DNA of 38,779 nucleotides, taken from Ignavibacteria bacterium. GTDB lineage: Bacteria > Bacteroidota > Ignavibacteria > UBA10030. Every line of letters begins with the position of its first letter. The first letter of the stretch is position 1. The notes below the pieces were generated by a model that was not told the origin of the DNA, did no database searches, and was given only the letters and a program-made list of their open reading frames with translations. This document shows, piece after piece, positions 33,811 through 38,779 of the stretch. The position numbers and the translations under genes are program-made. The stretch covers positions 1 to 38,779 of the forward strand of contig VGWB01000011.1 in NCBI GenBank assembly GCA_016873755.1. The letters are read 5' to 3'.

Positions 33811-36657
33811 ATGCGACGAGAGAGACCTATGCTGCGCTCGTTCCTCAAATATCTTCTCCTCATCCTTCTGTTCGTTCCGACCGCATCGGCACAGTTCTAC
33901 TACTTCGGTCGAAACAAGGTTCAGTACACCGAGTTCGATTGGCAGGTCCTGCGCACGGAGCATTTCGATATCTACTACTATACTGACATGAAGGAGCTGG
34001 CTCAGAGGGGAGCATTCTTCGCTGAGGAGAGCTACAAGCTCCTGGAGCAGAAGTTTAACCACAGTGTCCGGGATCGTATCCCGCTTGTCTTCTACAGCTC
34101 ACACCTGCATTTTCAACAGACGAATATCCTGCCCGGATTCATCCCCGAGGGAGTTGGGGGGTTTTTCGAGTTCCTGAAGGGGAGGGTCGTTATACCGTTC
34201 GAAGGATCGCTGTTCAGATTTGCCCGCGTCATCCGGCATGAACTGGTACATGTCTTCATGCACAGCAAGATCAATCGGGTCCTGGTCGACCACAGGCAAT
34301 CGCAAGAACGGGGAGTCCCGCTATGGTTCACGGAAGGGCTTGCGGATTACTGGGCTTCGGAATGGGACACCCAGGCAGAAATGGTGATGCGCGATGCCGT
34401 TCTCAACAACTATGTCGTTCCGCTCAACGACATAGAGCGCATCTACGGCACGTTCCTGATGTACAAGGAGGGTCAGAAGATCCTCGAGTACATTGCTGAG
34501 CAGTACGGGGAAGAAAAGATCCTGCTTCTTATGGAGAATTTCTGGAAGGCGAGCAGCTTCAGCGAGGTCATGAAGCTCACGATCGGCAGAACCTACAAGG
34601 AGTTTGATGAAGAATGGATGTATCGCATGAAGAAACGCTACTACCCGATCATGGGTGGGAACGATCTGCCGAGCGGCGTAACAAAGAACATCGTCAACGT
34701 TGGCTTCAACGCGAAGCCCGTGTTCTTCAGGAACAACGAAAAACGCGAGGTCTATTTCATCGGCAACCACACGGGCTACACGAACATCTATCGGGTCGAT
34801 CTTGAACGGGAGAAACCGGATCCGGAAGTCGTTATCGAAGGCGAGAAGACGGACGAGTTCGAAGCGTTCCACCTCTTCCAGAGCAAGCTGGATATCTCAA
34901 AAGAGGGTATGCTGGCGTTCGTTACGAAGAGCGGCGAGACCGACGCGCTGCATATCTATGATATCAAGAACGAAAAGCTGCACGACACCTTCCGGTTCCG
35001 CAACATCGTCGTCTTGGGTTCGCCATCGTGGTCGCCGGACGGCAAGCGCATCGTCTTCTCGTCGGTTGATCGGGCTGGATATCATGACCTGTACGTCGTT
35101 GAGCTTGCCACGCGGTCACTCACTCGCCTTACGAGCGATATGTACGACGACCGCGATCCCGCATGGTCCCCTGATGGCCAATCGATTGCCTTCAGTTCGG
35201 ATCGCAATCCAGAGGGCCGGGATGGCTATCTGAACCTTTTCCTCTACAACCTTGCATCGGGATCGATCGAGTACATCACCATCGGCAGGGCGAACTACCT
35301 GTTCCCGGCTTGGTCGAAGGATGGAAGGCAACTGGCGTTCACTTCGGATATCGACGGGGCGCAGAATGTCTGGATCATGGATATGAACGAGGCGAAGCGC
35401 GAACGGACGATGACAAAGCTCACCTGGTTTTCGACCGGTGCGTTTGACCCTGCGTGGGTGCACGATCCCGTGGAGAGTGAAAAGAACCATCTGATACTCA
35501 CCGCGTTTGAAAACTTCAGCTTTCAACTGAAGAACATCGGCAATGTCGATGCGCTCATCGATTCATCCCGAACGAAGCACACATTCCGCTTCGATGTCGG
35601 CAAAGAACAATGGGTGCCGCAGAAACTGGACGGATCATCTATTGTGGCGGATGTCCGTTATACCGGCGAGTACAAGCTTGATATCGCACAGAGCCAGGTC
35701 TCGACAGACCCGATCTTCGGCACGGCGGGTGGAGCTGCACTGGCGATGAGCGACGTACTCGGCAACGATCAATTCTATTTTCTCATCTACAATACGGCGC
35801 AGGCGCGATCGGAGTTTCTCGAAAGCTTCAACATCGCGATCTCGCGGATCTCTCTCGGAAAACGGACCAACCACGCCTACGGCATCTTTCATTTCGCGGG
35901 AAACCGGTACGACCTTACCGATCCCGACATGTTCTATTATGAACGTGCGTTCGGTGGGTATTTCGTGCTCAGCTATCCCTTGTCCAAGTTCCGTCGGATT
36001 GAATCGGGTCTGACCATCAGCAATTCTGACAAGGATGTTTTCGAGAATCTCCTTCCGAGGAAAGCGCTCATGGTGTCGAGCTCGTTCTCGTTCATTAGTG
36101 ACAATTCGCTGTGGGGTCCCAGCGGGCCGCTGGACGGGAACCGGATGAAATTGACGATCGCCTACACAACGGACGTTCAACACTCGAACGTCAACTACTA
36201 CACGATCATAGCAGACTACCGGCACTACCTGAGGCTTTCGACGCGTAGCGCGTTCGCTTCCCGGATCCATCTCTGGTTCAATGACGGCAAGGAGGCTCGC
36301 CGGTTCTTCATGGGGGGGAGCTGGGATCTCCGCGGCTGGCAGCGATGGTCAATCCGAGGTCAGAAACTCTGGCTCACAAGCCACGAGCTCCGCTTCCCGT
36401 TCATTGACCAGCTGGGCATCCGCTTCCCGTTCGGCGGACTGTCCTTCGGCTCGATCCGCGGCGCACTGTTTGTCGATGCGGGGGGCGCATGGGACACGAA
36501 GTACACTGAGACGAAAGGAAGTGTCGGTGGAGGAGTCCGCCTGAACATCGGAGGAGTGCTCGTTCTCCGTTATGATATCGGCAAAAGGATCGAGCAAAAT
36601 ATGAGCAAGTTTCAGGACGGCCTGTTTCACCAGTTCTTCTTTGGCTGGGACTTCTAA
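33811..36657 (+). CDS. Metalloprotease-like / TolB-type propeller / Omp85-like barrel fusion
   Basis: A 948-residue outer-membrane protein with three parts. After a signal peptide (MLRSFLKYLLLILLFVPTASAQ) comes a gluzincin-like domain with HELVH at 143-147 and TEGLADYW, whose glutamate (175) follows at the expected distance. Next are PD40 propeller blades (about 270-600), with SPSWSPDGKRIVFSS, DPAWSPDGQSIAFSS and FPAWSKDGRQLAFTS. The C-terminal barrel (about 620-948) has the surface-antigen motif FFMGGSWDLRGWQRW and ends in GWDF. The ATG at 33811 has GGAAG upstream; a second ATG at 33829 would shorten it by six residues. It may both bind and cut envelope substrates. Activity of the protease site is likely from residues but unproven. 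Confidence 0.88.
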   Translation: MRRERPMLRSFLKYLLLILLFVPTASAQFYYFGRNKVQYTEFDWQVLRTEHFDIYYYTDMKELAQRGAFFAEESYKLLEQKFNHSVRDRIPLVFYSSHLHFQQTNILPGFIPEGVGGFFEFLKGRVVIPFEGSLFRFARVIRHELVHVFMHSKINRVLVDHRQSQERGVPLWFTEGLADYWASEWDTQAEMVMRDAVLNNYVVPLNDIERIYGTFLMYKEGQKILEYIAEQYGEEKILLLMENFWKASSFSEVMKLTIGRTYKEFDEEWMYRMKKRYYPIMGGNDLPSGVTKNIVNVGFNAKPVFFRNNEKREVYFIGNHTGYTNIYRVDLEREKPDPEVVIEGEKTDEFEAFHLFQSKLDISKEGMLAFVTKSGETDALHIYDIKNEKLHDTFRFRNIVVLGSPSWSPDGKRIVFSSVDRAGYHDLYVVELATRSLTRLTSDMYDDRDPAWSPDGQSIAFSSDRNPEGRDGYLNLFLYNLASGSIEYITIGRANYLFPAWSKDGRQLAFTSDIDGAQNVWIMDMNEAKRERTMTKLTWFSTGAFDPAWVHDPVESEKNHLILTAFENFSFQLKNIGNVDALIDSSRTKHTFRFDVGKEQWVPQKLDGSSIVADVRYTGEYKLDIAQSQVSTDPIFGTAGGAALAMSDVLGNDQFYFLIYNTAQARSEFLESFNIAISRISLGKRTNHAYGIFHFAGNRYDLTDPDMFYYERAFGGYFVLSYPLSKFRRIESGLTISNSDKDVFENLLPRKALMVSSSFSFISDNSLWGPSGPLDGNRMKLTIAYTTDVQHSNVNYYTIIADYRHYLRLSTRSAFASRIHLWFNDGKEARRFFMGGSWDLRGWQRWSIRGQKLWLTSHELRFPFIDQLGIRFPFGGLSFGSIRGALFVDAGGAWDTKYTETKGSVGGGVRLNIGGVLVLRYDIGKRIEQNMSKFQDGLFHQFFFGWDF

Positions 36658-36698
36658 AGATTGCGGAGAGCAGATTGAAGTTCGCCTGGCAAGAGACG

Positions 36699-37865
36699 AT
36701 GAATGCCATTCAACGAACAACTCGCGTTGCTGCGATCCTGGTGGCGACGGCAAGCCTGATCCAGGGGTGTGCGGGGATCCGCCTTGATCGTGGATTGCGC
36801 GAGGCACCCTATGATTGGCTCACGTTCGGCGGAGCGGCGAGCCGGGTGAACCAGAGTGGCTCTGTAGCTGCACCGCCGCTGCAAGCAGTGTGGGAATACA
36901 ACGCCCTGGCAGGGATCCGTGGTACCCCGTTGGTCAAGGACAGTGTCGTGTTGGTGGTGACATTGAGCGGAGAGATACAGGCAGTTCATCTCACCACTGG
37001 TGAGCGCGTCGGCTACATGGTTCTCCAGTCCGCGGTTGCCGGGACGCCGGTGTGGGACAGCTCGTTCGCGTACGTTCCGTGTGCGCTCGGCTCGGAGACG
37101 CTTACATGCATCGGGCTGCGCAACGCCGAGCGGCGGTGGGCGCGGGATTACGGGTCGATCGAATCATCCCTGCTGCTGCATGGTGAGCTACTGTACGTCA
37201 CCACGCTGGATGGAATCTTCTACTGCATCAAGAAGTCCGACGGTATGGAGCTCTGGAAGTTTGAAACCGCGGAGAAAGGGAAACGAAAACCTATCCGCTC
37301 GTCACCCGCATCCGATGGTACCGCGATAACATTTGGCTCGGACGACGCATATCTCTATGCTGTTGAGCGCACGAGCGGAAAACTCCGGTGGAAATATCAA
37401 ACCGGTGCGAGCATCTTTGCCACGCCGGTTATCGCCCACGATATTTGCGTTGTTGGATCGCTGGACGGCCTTGTGTACGCCCTTCAGATGGGTACGGGGA
37501 AGCTTTTGTGGAAGTACGATACGCGGTCGAAGATCTACGCCGAGGCGGCGGCAGCGGCAGATTCGGTGGTTTATATCGGATCGGCGGATGGCCAGCTCCA
37601 TGCCCTGAGGATCGACTCCGGTGCGCGCCTGTGGAGTTTTTCAGCAGGGAGCGTCATCAGCAGCGCACCACTGATCGCCGGCGACGTTCTTTACGTCGGC
37701 TCTCTCGATCGCATTCTATATGCGTTGAACAGGCAAACCGGAGAAAAGCTCTGGCAATATGAAGCGCCGGGGCGTATCAGGGTTTCACCCGTCATTTGGG
37801 GGGATGTGTTACTCCTGACCTCCGAGGATAAATTCATTACTGCCATGAGGCCTGCTCAACCGTGA
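36699..37865 (+). CDS. BamB-like PQQ-type beta-propeller lipoprotein
   Basis: A 388-residue lipoprotein with lipobox LIQGC (Cys24) and a propeller made of repeated units of the pattern GxVYALxxxTGKLLWKY (KLRWKYQTG, KLLWKYDTR, ARLWSFSAG, EKLWQYEAPG). This is the fold of BamB, which assists the Bam complex, and of PQQ dehydrogenases; the PQQ catalytic ligands are not apparent. It directly follows the barrel protein by 41 bases, which fits an outer-membrane assembly role. The ATG at 36699 is chosen since it begins the signal peptide; a TTG at 36675 is the only longer option. Its stop overlaps the start of the PEGA gene. Confidence 0.88.
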   Translation: MNAIQRTTRVAAILVATASLIQGCAGIRLDRGLREAPYDWLTFGGAASRVNQSGSVAAPPLQAVWEYNALAGIRGTPLVKDSVVLVVTLSGEIQAVHLTTGERVGYMVLQSAVAGTPVWDSSFAYVPCALGSETLTCIGLRNAERRWARDYGSIESSLLLHGELLYVTTLDGIFYCIKKSDGMELWKFETAEKGKRKPIRSSPASDGTAITFGSDDAYLYAVERTSGKLRWKYQTGASIFATPVIAHDICVVGSLDGLVYALQMGTGKLLWKYDTRSKIYAEAAAAADSVVYIGSADGQLHALRIDSGARLWSFSAGSVISSAPLIAGDVLYVGSLDRILYALNRQTGEKLWQYEAPGRIRVSPVIWGDVLLLTSEDKFITAMRPAQP

Positions 37866-38638
37866 GACAAGTGTCCCTTTTCGCCATCTTTCTCCTCTGC
37901 TGCGGGTGCACGGCCTGGGCGTCGGATCTGCCTGACTCGCTGGGGACGCTGACCCTCCTGAGTGAACCGACGGGCGCAGATGTCTACGTCGATACGCTCT
38001 ACATCGGCAAGACACCACTCGTGGCGCTCGCCCTGCGCGAGGGCTCCCATCGGATAAAACTCTTCTATCCTTCGGTCTTCGCCTGGAACTCTGTGACACG
38101 GGAGGACACGGTTCGGATCGATGCACAAGGTCAGACCGAGAAGATCATCGAGCTGGGGAGCGTGCTGGCTATCCGGTCTGTTCCGTCGGGTGGGACGGTC
38201 ACCTTGCAGGGCACAGAGCTCGGAACGACGCCGCTCTTTTTCAGAAGCCCCACCCGGCTCAGCGGGGAGCTCCTCATTCAGAAGGAGGGCTTCGAGCCTC
38301 ACCGCCTGCAACTCGGCCGCCAGGAAGATCAACTTCTCGCCGTGACTCTGGTGCAGAAGGCTGGTGTAACTCCACTGAACGACTTCTCCATCACTGATCA
38401 AAAGGCCATATCGGCCCGCACGTGGCCTCTCTATGCTTCCGGATCTGCTATGATCGTCTCGGGCGTTCTTTCAGCGTACCTGAAAGACCAGGCAAACCGG
38501 GAGTTCGATCGATATCTGCAATCAAGGGACCCGGCCTCCCTTTCCACCACACGCCGTCTCGACCGTGCGGCGGCGATCTCGCTCGTCGTAAGCCAGGTGA
38601 GCTTTGCCGTCCTCTCCTACCTGTTGCTCTCTGACTGA
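37862..38638 (+). CDS. PEGA-domain exported protein
   Basis: A 258-residue protein with two PEGA repeats: LLSEPTGADVYVDTLYIGKTPLV (about 32-54) and IRSVPSGGTVTLQGTELGTTPL (about 104-125). It has an N-terminal hydrophobic segment with CCGC that may be a lipobox and two hydrophobic stretches near the C-terminus (YASGSAMIVSGVLSAYL and ISLVVSQVSFAVLSYLLL). PEGA domains occur in surface or peptidoglycan-associated proteins of this group. The GTG start overlaps the stop of the BamB-like gene (GTGA at 37862-37865), so it is translationally coupled and ends the visible operon. No terminator is apparent downstream. Confidence 0.85.
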   Translation: MRQVSLFAIFLLCCGCTAWASDLPDSLGTLTLLSEPTGADVYVDTLYIGKTPLVALALREGSHRIKLFYPSVFAWNSVTREDTVRIDAQGQTEKIIELGSVLAIRSVPSGGTVTLQGTELGTTPLFFRSPTRLSGELLIQKEGFEPHRLQLGRQEDQLLAVTLVQKAGVTPLNDFSITDQKAISARTWPLYASGSAMIVSGVLSAYLKDQANREFDRYLQSRDPASLSTTRRLDRAAAISLVVSQVSFAVLSYLLLSD

Positions 38639-38639
38639 G

Positions 38640-38743
38640 ACTCGATTGAGGGATTGCACATAGGCAGGATCGAACACGTCGGGGTGTGCTTCTTGCATTT
38701 CTCTCGCCAGTTTCCTAGATTTTTCGTAGATTTTTGCCCTCAC
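38640..38743 (-). other. Possible gene fragment at the right edge
   Basis: The minus strand from a GTG at 38743 reads KIYEKSRKLAREMQEAHPDV and FDPAYVQSLNRVS, which has coding-like composition, but the frame then runs into the antisense of the PEGA gene. It may be the degraded remains of a small protein or chance. No family recognised, and an in-frame stop lies just upstream of the GTG. Confidence 0.25.
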
Positions 38744-38779
38744 ACCTCATTCCGCAAATGGAAGCACCTATGTCTCCTC

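Noticed and set aside
1-38779. CRISPR array, tRNA or rRNA genes, or prophage genes
   Set aside because: No regularly spaced repeats, no cloverleaf-like segment in the short intergenic gaps, and no phage structural or integrase genes were found.

Overview
The window looks like a chromosomal segment of a free-living Gram-negative bacterium of the Bacteroidota/Chlorobi/Ignavibacteria type. The evidence is outer-membrane biogenesis genes (a TonB-dependent receptor, an Omp85-like barrel, BamB-like and PEGA-domain proteins), many signal-peptide and lipobox proteins, a type II isopentenyl-diphosphate isomerase, a bifunctional phosphoglucose/phosphomannose isomerase, and moderate GC. The lineage is inferred from gene content only; there is no rRNA or tRNA here.

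The layout has one strand switch. Every gene from position 1 to 28260 is on the minus strand and every gene from 28426 to 38638 is on the plus strand, so 28261-28425 is a divergent promoter region. From the left edge: a truncated kinase/M23 fusion gene that runs off the window; an APC amino-acid permease translationally coupled to an exported O-methyltransferase; a second exported methyltransferase; an S41 protease lipoprotein; an outer-membrane protein; a lipoprotein; a flavodoxin with a CxxCxxxCC (YkgJ-type) protein; and an ABC efflux unit (adaptor plus two MacB/FtsX-type permeases, no ATPase nearby).

The most unusual structure is at 12.1-16.7 kb. A metal-receptor module (ZnuD-like TonB receptor, lipoprotein, His/Cys-rich small protein) is bracketed by two diverged direct repeats. 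Each repeat contains the 5' part of the ABC adaptor gene, its upstream spacer and the 3' part of an alpha/beta hydrolase gene. On the left the adaptor is intact and the hydrolase truncated; on the right the hydrolase is intact and the adaptor is a fragment with a stop codon. The simplest reading is that the module was inserted into an ancestral hydrolase-adaptor-permease-permease operon with duplication of the junction, followed by decay of the spare halves.

Further right on the minus strand are an M64 metallopeptidase, an exported cyclophilin with an S15-type hydrolase, an ArsR-permease-thioredoxin-thioredoxin cluster ending in a gene-fusion scar, and a methyl-cycle pair (metK, ahcY) behind a sugar nucleotidyltransferase. 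Two related terminator hairpins close the thioredoxin cluster and the metK-ahcY operon.

The plus-strand block is a tightly packed probable operon: fni, polyprenyl synthase, ptsH, ptsI, phosphoglucose/phosphomannose isomerase, a large metalloprotease-propeller-barrel protein, a BamB-like lipoprotein and a PEGA protein. It joins isoprenoid synthesis, a PTS phosphorelay without visible permeases, sugar-phosphate interconversion and envelope proteins.
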